The notes below the pieces were generated by a model. The model was not told where the DNA came from and ran no database searches. It was given only the letters and a program-made list of their open reading frames with translations. A program made the translations under genes and the position numbers. From the NCBI GenBank assembly GCA_963970005.1, contig CAXAMN010027495.1, positions 438,611 through 502,610 of the forward strand: a DNA stretch of 64,000 nt. The letters run 5' to 3'. This document shows positions 43,197 through 53,377 of the stretch, piece after piece. How positions within the stretch are numbered: the stretch's first letter is position 1; the number at the start of each line of letters is the position of its first letter. This DNA comes from Durusdinium trenchii. Its lineage: Eukaryota > Sar > Dinophyceae > Suessiales > Symbiodiniaceae.

Positions 43197-45058
43197 TCAC
43201 GGCGATATACATATATCACCCACAAAACCCCCAGACACTATACGTATAGTGTCGGACAAATCAACTGCCCTCTGGTCTTCCATCGAAAACGGCAAAGAGG
43301 GCAAAGGCACGTGTGCCGCCGCGCCGTTCCCAGACGTGACCAGAGCGTTGGCCAAGGCTGCCTCCAAGGTTGCCAGTGGCAAAGAAAGCTTCTGAGCTTG
43401 AGCCTTTATGGCCCCCAAAGATTTAGCCAAGGGCGTCAAAGCTGCCAATGCCTTGACAGAGTCATTCATCTTGCGCTCGTTGTCCTTCTCGGTCTTCTTG
43501 TTCTCCTTCTCTAGGCGCTTCTGTTTGTCGGCTTCCTTCTCCTCGCGCGCAGGCTTCTTCTCTGCTTTCGCCTTGGCCGCGCCAGGCAAAGCCATAGGCT
43601 TCTGGGCAGGAGCCACGCGCACTCTTCTTTGTCAGCGTTTGCCTGCTCCTCCTCCCCATCCGCTCGCTGACGCTTCTTGCCCTTATCCTCGTTGCGCGCA
43701 TCCTTCTCCCGCTGCAAAAGCTCCTGCTCCACCTTGCTCCGCGCCTCGCGCCAGACATCAGATCGCACTGGCACACTGCTTACTAGCTGTTAAGCGGGAT
43801 TGAAGGATTGGAGTGGTCAGTGTTTTTCATATGATAATTTAATAATTAATACATAACCAATGAACCCAAGTTTGTCAATGTCCAAGGTTGGCATTGAAAA
43901 ATGCGCTGCAGACCACAGCTGTTTAAGACCTAATATAGTTGGCGTTGCAAGAGTGCCATGAATCAACTAGCCACATGAACGCTCCAGCAGACTCAAGTTA
44001 CAAAATCCACCAATTAAGTTAAAATGTAACGCAGAGAAAAAAGCTCGTCAAATGCAAATTCTACGTGCAAACTGGGTGGGGCATGGCGTTGCATATGGCC
44101 CTGCCTAGCAAGACCACGTGTCAATGCCTGAGTCTCAAATGACTACTCACGCAAAAGATGTCGGGTCAAGCCACATTTGCGCTGTGGCTTGCTGAGGCGA
44201 ATCTTTGCAAGAATAGCCCTCATGGATGTTGGGGCCCTGGCTTTCAAATTTCAAGAGCCCGCTGTTAAGTGGGAAAGCTTGCTGAGGCGAATCTTTGCAA
44301 GAATAGCCCTCATGGATGTTGGGGCCCTGGCTTTCAAATTTCAAGAGCCGGCCTCTTGGACTGTCGTGGGCTTTGGGCAGGCGCCTCCGCGGAGGAGTCT
44401 GTGTGCTGTGTCCCGTTCCCCCTCGCACGTTCTCTGAGAATATTTGCAAGTTCGGCAAGGCTCCAACGGAGGCGGCTTGCAGCTGCTGTAACTGCAGCGC
44501 CTGCATGGCCACGTTACCCACAGTTCCCATCATCGATTGCGAAGATAGAGCCGCCATTTGGCGAGGATTCTGCGCGTGGTTGGCATTGGTGTTTCGCAGA
44601 CGTACTTGCGAAGCATGTGCCCCCAGCATCGACGCAGACACTGTTCTGGCTTCGCTCTCTGCCGGTCGCTCCGACCCATATTTTCCCTTGATGAGTTCAG
44701 GGAGCTCATCAAAAGTAGCAGGCAGAGTCTCCAGCAAGCGCTCTGGTTCTGGTCGCCACTTCTTCAAGCGGGATTGAACATTCTTCCAAGCTGATTTCAC
44801 CTCTTGCAGCAAAACATGCATTGCCCAGCTGAGGTCAGGTCTGGAGCTTCTGGATTGATCCACTCACGATACAAAAGACACCATGCTGGCATACGGCTCG
44901 CTAGGCAGGCGTAAGTCCAACCTCTCATATAGAAGCTGGGACAGTGCCGCACACATGTCCCTCTGCGTGCCGGAACGGCTCAGATGTGTCCAACCTGCCG
45001 CCGTCAAGAAATTATCAAAGCACGTGTAGTCCTGTTGCTGCCTTCGTGTCTTTGCCAT
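43197..45058 (-). CDS. possible multi-exon gene of unknown function
   Basis: The first frame starts at 45058 (MAKTRRQQQDYTCFDNFLTA; TQRDMCAALSQLLYERLDL) and shifts near 44870 into 44151-44863 (SWAMHVLLQEVKSAWKNVQS; Gln/Ala-rich middle). Its end at 44151 abuts a strong donor GTGAGT (44150 leftwards). An acceptor CAG at 43778-43776 would join TSF in-frame to VPVRSDVWREARSKVEQELL. This intron (43776-44150) is the best-supported join. The last part is highly charged (EKKPAREEKEADKQKRLEKE), probably coiled coil, with one frameshift near 43620, and ends at 43197. Two shifts remain unexplained, so it may be a decaying gene or have introns I missed. No family recognised. Confidence 0.4.
44187..44349. 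repeat. exact 73-bp direct repeat, period 90, in the coding frame
   Basis: 44187-44259 and 44277-44349 are identical and start GCTTGCTGAGGCGAATCTTT. The 90-bp period keeps the minus-strand frame, duplicating a 30-residue segment (LLKFESQGPNIHEGYSCKDS and ten more). Confidence 0.9.
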
Positions 45059-46255
45059 TGCCTCCGCAACGGTCGACGTGCCTCAAATCCTATTTCAGGG
45101 ACACATGTATCAAAATCTTCGCAAACCTTTTTTTGGTGAAACTTAGTTTTGTAACTATGAATAATTAGATTTTGTATAACTAAGACCTAACTAAGTTATA
45201 ACTTCCACCTAACTACACCCGGTCTACGTATAAACTACTTACATCTAACTTGTTCTATCCTTACTAAATGATAACTTTATGTTAAGTTCCTTAAGTATCA
45301 CTATAGTTATACATACTTACCCTAATACAAGTCCTGTTATCAAAATACAAGTTTACTTGTAGTTCCGTAACTAAAGTTATAACTTACTTCTAACTAAAAG
45401 ATTATCTGGTAGTCCACGAGGAGAGGCATTGTGGGAGAAACTCAAAAAAACATGTTGGAACACATATTGCGTATCAACTGCAAAAGAGCTTCCATCAGTG
45501 GCAGATGTGCTTTTTTCTTGACAGGATTTATGCCCGCAAGAGACTGGGATTGGGTTCGCAGCAGTTGTGGCCCTGCCTGGCCAAGTTGTGTTGCCATTGA
45601 TTGCGCAGCTTTGTGGTGGGTGGATGGACAAGCATGCAGGCAAGCTAGCCCAGAAGTAAGACTGCGGCTTGGAATCGATTCCGCTCCAGCCTCACCCCAA
45701 GATTTACTCGGCTTCCGGAATTCGCTGCTATTCTGTTTTTGGCCTCTGGTATCCCGAAGGGAATTGCGAACTTCGCGAACGCCTTCTTGAAGCGTTTGTC
45801 ATGCAGAGGGTGGGTCAACAGCTCATGCTCCACCTGTGCAACTGGGACCAAGTTCATTGAGCTCATCCTGGAAGTGTCTTGTGGGGCCTTCATAGATGAT
45901 GCGTATATATGGACGCGCATCGCGCATATTGAAACGGTTGCAGCGCGCCTTCAAGGCCACGCGACGTTGGAACCAGCTCGTAGGTCAGAAATTACACGCA
46001 GATATAAGCGCGCTCTGGGCCACGTCCATGGAAAGTCGTGCTGTTGCCAAACAGGTTTTGCCAACTATTCCGACGACTTCCAATACTGTCGAATTTGACG
46101 TTTTGGGCGCCCAGATTTACACCTCCTCCCGTGACGTGCTCTGGATTCTAGTTCCCCAAGAACAAAGTTGATAAAACTCGAACTGATATCAGGAATATTG
46201 GCGCGTTACCAGTTCGTAAACCGGCCGAAAAAAGCACAGCTTATATTGCTGCGAA
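45059..46255. other. no recognisable gene; AT-rich TAACTTA tract
   Basis: 45125-45400 is rich in AACTAAGTTATAACTT-like words, similar to the subterminal zones of element F, and may be a relic end of a related element. Frames at 45431-45790 and opposite are open but show no domain. Confidence 0.35.
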
Positions 46256-46882
46256 GGTTCCCAAAAACTCTCAGCAAAGAGGACTGATCCGCCCGTCCAC
46301 CTCTTTATATACTGCTTCAGCGGTCGGACAAAAATCATTTGAAGCGAGAGGCAGCCCGGGCAGTGATTGGAGTTTATGTTCGGTTGTTGCCGAACCTGCA
46401 AGTTGGAGTAGGGAACTGCCGTTTTGCATCTTGGGTGTTTCCACCATGGACTTGAGATGTTTTCTTCGTGTCATGGGAAGAATCTTGTTGCGAGGCGACC
46501 GTGGTCAAAGCTTGGAAAAATCTTTGTAAGCCCCAAGGCCTCCTCGATTTTCACCTTTCCACCCCATTTGAAGACATATTAGCCACCTCCTTGTGTGAAG
46601 GATTCGTTGATCCCCCACTTCGAGTCCCTACTCGTCGGATGTACGATCACAAACGATCGGAGAGTTTCTGCCCCTCAAGATTTGAAGAAGGCCTTGCGAC
46701 ATGGACTATTTCCTCACTTTCGGGGTTGCTGAACACCCGGTTAGCGTTTGTGACCTTACCACAAACTCCAATCACTGCCCGGGCTGCCTCTCGCTTCAAA
46801 TGATTTTTGTCCGACCGCTGAAGCAGTATATAAAGAGGTGGACGGGCGGATCAGTCCTCTTTGCTGAGAGTTTTTGGGAACC
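46256..46882. repeat. element G: perfect 120-bp inverted repeat around 387 bp
   Basis: 46256-46375 begins GGTTCCCAAAAACTCTCAGC; its exact reverse complement is 46763-46882, with no mismatch by eye over 120 bases. Outside the arms the sequences differ. Each arm carries TATATAAAGAGG. The centre (46376-46762) has no ORF of note. The right arm ends two bases before the left end of element H. A recent inverted duplication, a foldback element or an assembly artefact would each explain it. Confidence 0.85.
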
Positions 46883-47295
46883 CTCCCTGAGCATCGAATA
46901 TGGATTACAATCAATAAACTTCATGGTTTTTAGATTGATTTTGATAAGTTTGATATGAATTGATTTTTCAAAAGTTCTCATATTGAAAAGTTTGATCAGA
47001 AAAAATTGAAACTTATATTGATTTGCCTTTTGAAAAAGGTAGGGTCAGAATCAATATCTGGTATTGAATTTTTTGCTTATATTGTTTTTTTTGATTTTGC
47101 TGATTTGTAGCTTTTTGTGGTTCAAAACACCAAGGGCCAAGCACTGATACCTATATAAAGATACACAGTACAATACAACTTCCACCTTGAAAAAGGCTCA
47201 CCTTTGCACCTTGAAAAAGGTCTTTCGGAAAAAAGACTTGGAAAAAGTCACCTTGAAAAGGTCTCTTGAAAAAGATACCTTTTCAAAAGCAATGT

Positions 47296-47514
47296 ATGGC
47301 AGAGGAGGTGCCAGGCACCGCCCCAAGCCATACATTGAGACAGGCTGCCCATGAGCCAGGTGAGAAATTGAGGCTCATTGTTGAAGTGAGCAAGAAAAGA
47401 AGCCTTCAGTACATCTATATCATTGACATGATCAAAGAGGCTTTGCGCAAGAAGCACCTCACCAAGGAAGAAGCCTTGGACATGAGGGATGATTTGTGCT
47501 GCCAATTCCCTTGA
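47296..47514 (+). CDS. element H short helical ORF
   Basis: ATG at 47296: MAEEVPGTAPSHTLRQAAHE, then KLRLIVEVSKKRSLQYIYII and EALRKKHLTKEEALDMRDDL, 72 codons. The upstream frame to 47266 lies in element words and is probably leader. The sequence looks like a folded helical domain. It ends exactly where the next CCTTGAAAAAGG begins, suggesting a splice or frame boundary there. Unrecognised. Confidence 0.4.
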   Translation: MAEEVPGTAPSHTLRQAAHEPGEKLRLIVEVSKKRSLQYIYIIDMIKEALRKKHLTKEEALDMRDDLCCQFP

Positions 47515-48107
47515 AAAAGGTGTTTTGACATGTCAGCCACCCATGTCCTTGAAAAAGGGTGTGGTCTTCAAGGTAGACTGAGGAAGGCACAAGCCCCTTG
47601 AAAAAGGGTGCTTTGAAATGTTTCACTCCTTGAAAAAGGATTGTGTATTTCATGTCCTTCAAATGAAGGGCTAGTTTTTGGACAGCTCAGCCTGCTAACA
47701 CAGCAGGTAGGAATAAAAAGGTTTTCTGCTGCTGCTGACTGTTTCTGTTGTTGTCCACCTGTGTTTTTGTTGGTTGTCAGCTGCTTGTTTGTTTCTGCAG
47801 CTGAAGTGGCTCAAACTTGCTGCATGCTTGCATGCACACCACACACCACACACACAACGCAGCAACCTACACCACACATGCGCGCCAACTGCAGCACAGA
47901 AACCACTGCATGCACACCACAAGCAACACACTAGTTGCCAACCTAGAGTGTTAGGACACAGCAAACACCACAGAATCTTTGTGTAGGTTAGTTTGCCATA
48001 GTGAGCTTGAAAAAGCCAGATTTCTCAATTTGGCTTGAGAAAGCCCTGCAGTCCCTTGAGAAAGTTCTCAAGCCCTGCAGTCCCTTGAGAAAGGGCCTGC
48101 ACCTGGC
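47515..48107. other. motif-rich spacer in element H
   Basis: No gene. Contains element words at about 47513, 47550, 47595, 47630 and 48005, and a CA-rich simple stretch at 47830-47930 (ACCACACACC-like). Confidence 0.5.
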
Positions 48108-48975
48108 TTGAAAAAGGTCCGGCAACTTCCCTTGACAAAGGGTGCTGGCATGGACTGGGGCAACAATAAGGGGAGGGCCCTGCGGTCTGGCAACAGGGAA
48201 CAGCAGTGGTCTGCACTGCAGAAGGCTGACCTTCCTGCCACCTCCCAAGAGGCTCCGACTGCCCACTTGGAAGCCTTGAAAAAGGGGGTCTCCAGTGCTG
48301 AGAAGCAACTGGAAGATCTTGCCAAGAAGCAGGAAGAGGAGGGCAGCAAGCCCTTGAAAAAGGGAAAGTTTGGGCCCAGGTCCAACTCCAAGCCTGTCCT
48401 GGTGCCAGCAGCAACCTTGAAAAAGGAAGCTGAACTGAAGGCTCGGCCCTGTCCTTGAAAAAGGATGCCTCCAGCAGCTCTGGCTTTGCTGACCCCTTGA
48501 AAAAGGAGTCAGAGTCAACAGCAAGGTCCTTGAAAAAGGAAGCTGCAAGGCCTGCAGTTGTGGTGGACTGGCGCAACACCATTGAGGCAGATGACCAGGT
48601 CCACCCAGACAACCTGCAGGCCTTGCACACCTTGGCTTGCTTGGTGGATGTCCACATCCTCAGCTATGTGGCCACCAGCAAGTCAAAGAACTTGTGCGCA
48701 CTGACACCTTGAAAAAGGTGAAGTCCCACAATGGTGGTGTGGACAAAGTGTGGGGAGGAAGGCAAGACTGACTGGGCCTGCTGGCTGGGGGCTGAAGCAC
48801 TGTTTGATGATCAGCCAGACATCATCACTGAAGCCATGAGCGCTCCAGCTACACCACCTTTGCTGAGGCATGCGATGTCTACTTGAAAAAGTTTGACATG
48901 ACTGCAGGTGGTGGTGCTTCCAGCTCCTTGAAAAAGGAGGCCTCCCAGAAGTCCTTGAAAAAGGATAGCTCCTGA
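48108..48975 (+). pseudogene. element H accessory protein with LKK repeats, broken
   Basis: Frame one (48108-48458) reads EALKKGVSSAEKQLEDLAKK, SKPLKKGKFG and ATLKKEAEL. Frame two (48455-48712) continues with LKKDASSSSG, DPLKKES and SLKKEAARPAV, then a non-repetitive domain (VVDWRNTIEADDQVHPDNLQ; CLVDVHILSYVATSKSKN). A third stretch, around 48838-48975, gives YTTFAEACDVYLKKFDMT and SSLKKEASQKSLKKDSS. Every LKK is written by CTTGAAAAAG. The Lys-rich repeated linker with one compact domain suggests a nucleic-acid-binding accessory protein. Two or three frame changes separate the parts. Unknown family. Confidence 0.45.
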
Positions 48976-50055
48976 AAGATAGTGAGCCTTGGGAGGCATA
49001 GGAAGCAAAAGAGTGCGCCCCAGGGCCTTGAAAAAGGCTGCCAGCAGCATGGCCTTGAAAAAGGCCTTGCCAGCCAAAAGTATTTGAACAAGGACCTGCG
49101 TGCATTAGCTGCAGTGCCTCTCAGACACTGCTTTTGGCACTTGTACAGTTTGAGCAGCTGCGCTGGCCACCCCTCTTGTGAAATAAACACTCGGCTACAG
49201 TAGTGAAAAAGGGAATCACATGTTGGTTTAAATGTGTTTGTGTTGATGTATTTGGTTTTGTTGGTTTTGAGGGGTGGCCAGCCAAGCTACTGGACAGCTG
49301 AACTGGCCAAAAAGGCTGGCGGTGAATGAAAAAGAAAAATGAATAAGTACATAAAATAACAATAAAAATATATATACTTAATCAAAACAATAACTAACTA
49401 TTTGGATTTATATACATATATATATGTCTGTGTTTTCAAGTATACTAGAAAAGTTTAACATCTAAAACTATAGTTATCTAAACTAGTAATACAATATTAC
49501 TACTGTTTACTGCATATATATATATATATCAATTCTACTAATCTAAAACACGTCGGCAGAGTACCACATACATTTTTTGGCTTTTTTGAATTTAAAATTG
49601 ATTGTTTTTCAACTATCCTATTTACATTTGTTTGTAAAAGTAATCACATAACTTTGTAATTTTTAGTTGACCAAAAGTATAATTCAAGTGTTGTTCATGC
49701 ATTCAATTCTGAATTCACCACTTATTTTCCAACAATCACCCTTGAAAAAGGTACAGAAACAAATCTTTAGACATTTTTGACATTTTTAGACATGTTTATA
49801 CAAATTTCTATTTTTGGTAGAAAAAGGTCCAAAAACCCTTTGTTTTTCTACTATTTTTCTAAAGATCTTTTGTTGAAAAAATAGGAAAATGAAAAGTGAC
49901 CAAAAGTGATCAAAAGTGATCAACTGATCACTTTTGATCACTTTTGATCACTATTCCTTTTTTTCTAAAAAATTCTGTTTCATACAATGTATATGTGCTC
50001 TGCAGCCTTTTACAGCTCAAACAAAGCAAACCAACAAGAGGCCTCAGGAGTGAAA
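48976..50055. other. AT-rich spacer of element H with a palindrome
   Basis: No gene seen. Includes TATATA stretches (49370-49530), a lone word at about 49741 and the palindrome at 49895-49952. Confidence 0.5.
49895..49952. repeat. 28-bp-arm palindrome of AGTGATCAAA units
   Basis: 49895-49922 is the reverse complement of 49925-49952 with one mismatch and a two-base centre. Each arm holds two to three AGTGATCAAA units. It could extrude a hairpin. Confidence 0.85.
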
Positions 50056-52034
50056 ATGAAGAGGCCAGCAGGAATTTTGAAGAACACCTTGAAAACGGTG
50101 AGTGCACAAAAGGCTGCCTTGAAAAAGGTACCTACCCAAAAGCCTGCCTTCAAAAAGGCAGCCAAAGGAAAGGTAAACACCAAAAACTTGAAAAAGTTCG
50201 GGGAGCTGTCCCTCAAGGAGAAGGTCCAAGCCATTGCTGAAGAGCACAGTGATGAGGAAGCTGGTGCTCTTGCCCTGGTTGAAACCATGACCAAGGCAGA
50301 GAAAAGCAATGCTTGGAACCAGCACATGGCCTCCTTGAGAAAGGATGGCAATGAGTCCTTGAAAAAGGATTTGAGCAGCTGAGCAAAAATGAAAAGGGCA
50401 AAGCCACTGCCCTTTTCCTAATGCAGAAGCACAAGCCTGTGTTTGGCAGTGTTTCCAAGTCAGCGTCCAAGACAAACTCTTTGAAAAAGAGAGAGAAATG
50501 GATGTCTGAGAAAGAAGCCTATGAAAAGTGGAGTGAGCATGAGCTCAAGCTTCACTTGACACTGGTCGAGTCCTGTGGAGGGAGTGTCCAGATACCTGGG
50601 GGGTCAGTGAGTATTTGGACGCAAAGGACTATGAGAAGACCACCACAGGCCAAAGCATCAGCCACTGGCAGTATGGGCAAGAGTATGAGGTGGTGGATGA
50701 GGAGATGGAGGGGTGGGAGCAAGCTCTGGAAACAGACTTGCAAACCCTGATGCTGACAGGCCTTGAGAAAGGCAACGCTGGCCTTGAGAAAGGCAAGGGC
50801 AAAGGGAAAGGCCTTGAGAAAGGCAAANNNNNNNNNNATTCACTCAGCTCCCATTTCATGATTGGTGGCTATCCCAAAAGCTGTACAGAAGCAAGCACCT
50901 GGGACACCATGATGAAATGGATCTGCTGGAGCTTTGCAGCCCTTGAAAAAGGGTTGCATCCAACTCATGACCCTGCGGGCAACCCCTTGAAAAAGGTAAG
51001 CCCCTGTGCAATGGGCTGAAAGGGGTGCTCTGATACATTCAAGGAGATCATGAATTTGTGTAAAACGCATTGCTTCTTCCCCATTGGGCATCACACTACC
51101 CCTGTTGGGAGTGTGATGCCCAAAAAGAGCAAAAACCAGTGAAGCTTTGGTACAAAACCCTTGAAAAAGGGAAACAAGGCTTCACTTTGGTGTCCAATGA
51201 GGAAGCCAGGCTGCACCACAGGAGCAATCACCACCTCCTTTCTGGAGTGATTGGAGGGACAACCAAAATGGTCAGGGGTGATTGTCTCTACATACTATTT
51301 TGCAAAGGTGTCTTAGGACATTTCCTAGGCAGCATCACGCACTACCTGTGTTGGCATGATGGCCCTGGTAAGGTTCAAGCAGTGGCACCAGAAAAGAGAT
51401 TGGGAGCCATGTTTGAAGCCATCCAAAGAGAATATGTGAGGCAATCTTCACCGACCAGGGTCACCAACCTCAGGTTGAGCAAGATTTGTGACCCCAAGCA
51501 ACCCCACGCAAGCTGTGCGCACCTGGACGTGAGAGCTGCAGAAACCAAGCACATCCTGCATGCTTTTCTGCCAGTATGCAAGGCATTGTTGGATGAAGGG
51601 GTTGCAGAAGAGAAGGCCATTCTCCAGGCCATGCAGTGCATGTCAAAACTCATCAAGCTCTTTGATGAGGCAGATGCTTTCTTGACAGAAGCTGAATGGC
51701 ATAAAGCCATGTCCCTTGAAAAAGGGTTCAGTGACTACTATGCCCTTCTGTCTGCTTGGGCCCTGAAAAGGGGAGAAAGCTTTTCAACATAGTGATGAAA
51801 TGCCATACATTTCAGCACTTGGTTGCAAATTCAAAAAACCTCAATCCCCAGACCCACTGGACTTTCTCCAGTGAGGATTTTGTGGGCAAGATATCCTTGC
51901 TCACATCCAGTGTGAGCCCTGGTGTATCTTCTACAAGGTTGAGTGTCAAGGTTGCGCCAAAATACCGCATCCTACTTCGTTTTCTTCTCACAAGAGAAGG
52001 GATGGAGTTGGCGTCGAGGCAGGTTGACCCTTGA
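50056..52034 (+). pseudogene. element H transposase region, broken
   Basis: From ATG 50056 a Lys-rich start (MKRPAGILKNTLKTVSAQKA; KNLKKFGELSLKEKVQAIAE) reads to 50382. Frameshifts then lead through EKWMSEKEAYEKWSEHELKL, the block GRVLWRECPDTWGVSEYLDA, an N gap, and WICWSFAALEKGLHP..D (element C: IMAWSFKAMLAGTWP..D). 51070-51792 has CWECDAQ, TTKMVRGDCLYILFCKGVLG and PKQPHASCAHLDVRAAETKH. A last frame (to 52034) has MKCHTFQHLVA..NPQTHWTFSSEDF, matching the C-terminal block of element C. LEKG and LKK from element words are embedded throughout. Tyr replaces the His expected in D-x-L-H. It is the same superfamily as C's transposase, inactive as read. Confidence 0.55.
50828..50837. other. assembly gap (10 N)
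   Basis: Ten unresolved bases inside the element H gene, directly after three consecutive GCCTTGAGAAAGGC words; probably a collapsed repeat. Confidence 0.99.
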
Positions 52035-52573
52035 GAAAGGCCTCCTGCTACCTTGACAGGCTCAACCATCCTTGAAAAAGGATATATATATATACCTTGA
52101 AAAAGGTTTGGGTTGAGGTTTTTGAAAAGTGCAACTATAAGCCTCTGGCCTGGAGCAAGCTTGAAAAAGCAAGCCTGTGAAAGCTTGAAAAAGTCAGTCC
52201 AAAGACTCTTGAAAAAGAGGAACCTTGAAAAAGAAGTGCATCTTAATTCATGCATGAACCTTGAAAAAGGGACATGCTTTCTGGCAGATGAACCTGGCCA
52301 AAGAGCTAGATGAAGTATAGACATGATATGGAAAAAAGGAGAGTGCCAGCAGGGCCTGGGCAGGGTGTAGAGGGGCTGGGACCTGTTTGAATTGTTTGAT
52401 AATATTGCTTTTAATTTTTCTAGTGTGTTTTGGTATATTGATTATTTTGATTTTTCTTCCTAGTTTTCACAATTGATTTCAAAATCAAAAAATCACTTCT
52501 CCAATATTGATTTTGAAGCTAAATCAAAAGGGTTTTGAGAATATTGATTGTAATCAATATTCGATGCTCAGGG
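52035..52573. other. right end of element H
   Basis: No ORF. Element words continue to about 52265, including ATCCTTGAAAAAGGAT and CTCTTGAAAAAGAG. AT-rich subterminal sequence and the right TIR follow. Confidence 0.6.
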
Positions 52574-52829
52574 GAGCTCAAAGCCGCGAGTGATGTTGTA
52601 GAGCAGCGAATGTTTGACGGTCACACACGCATCAAACTGGTCATTCAACTTGTCGATCATTTCATGATGAGCGCGGAGAAGCCGCCAAACATTAAGCGGA
52701 GCCGTATAGGCGCGAGCAGTCTGGGATTCAACATAACAGGGGGTGAGGAGCGTAAAAACAATCATTTTGGATCTCCAGTGTGGCCGGTTGCGCCTTCAGT
52801 TTGGACATCGTTGAGAACTAGATAACAGC

Positions 52830-53330
52830 CGCAAAGGACAGCTGGGGGAGAACTGCCACTGGTGCTTCGAAGCCATTATAGATGGAAATGAAGCGTGCAT
52901 TCAGCGTGGACGTCTCAACTGCATCAGCTTGAGCTCCTATGCAACGGAACTGTACGCTGTTCTGGGTCACACATGTTTTCATATCTTTACCGACTGCCAG
53001 ACAATAGTCCACATGCGCCAAAGCGGAGTAAGGCTGTTTGGCGGGAACGAATTTTTTAGTGCTGGGTTCAACGTATTGCAACCCATCCTGAGCCTATTCG
53101 TCTTACTTGGCTCAAGGCCCACTCGTGCGATGATGTGCCCATTGAGGCCATTTCAGAGACGCTGGGTGTGTAACCGTCTTGCAGATGAAGCTGCTAGACG
53201 TACAGCTCTGGAGCATGCGCCTGCCCATATGAAGGCGTTTGTTGCCTTGGATCACGAAGTTTATGTTCGTCAGCGTTTAATTATGTTCGTCAGCTTTTGT
53301 CGCCCACTCAGCCTAACAAGACGATAGGCG
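52830..53330 (+). pseudogene. LINE-type RNase H remnant
   Basis: The frame 52929-53327 with its upstream extension reads SSYATELYAVL, then FHIFTDCQTIVHMRQSG, then WVCNRLADEAARRTALEHAP. An E-L-Y/F-A-x-x block, a (F)TDCQ-x-(I/V)-V strand and (L)ADEAAR are hallmarks of RNase H domains at the end of many non-LTR retroelement polyproteins; the E, D and final D fit its catalytic residues. Frames before and after need shifts, so it is a relic. No reverse transcriptase core lies upstream, because element H ends at 52573. Element I begins 48 bp downstream. Confidence 0.5.
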
Positions 53331-53377
53331 ACGAACTTGCGGTCAAGAACTTCTACGGCGCAAAAGAGGAACTCATG

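Larger units (their letters stand above)
46885..52573 (+). mobile_element. element H: 5.7-kb TIR transposon, motif CCTTGAAAAAGG
   Basis: The ends are 32-bp inverted repeats (46885-46916; 52542-52573) starting CCCTGAGCATCGAATAT, with one mismatch. Subterminal zones repeat TTGATT/AATCAAT. The word CTTGAAAAAG, usually within CCTTGAAAAAGG, occurs about 43 times between 47180 and 52270, all in plus orientation. It lies between coding blocks and inside ORFs, where it encodes LEKG, LKK or SLKK. Three plus-strand gene regions are seen, all with frameshifts. No matching target duplication is visible; the left neighbour is element G. Confidence 0.75.

Noticed and set aside
47988-49190. Long minus-strand frames with repeated FSR/PFFK in element H
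   Set aside because: They are the antisense reading of the CCTTGAAAAAGG words; the plus-strand frames have the domain-like sequence.
53100-53125. Spliced-leader-like string (TTGGCTCAAGG)
   Set aside because: Only a short part of the dinoflagellate leader end is present, inside an RNase H coding remnant; similar partial strings occur by chance.
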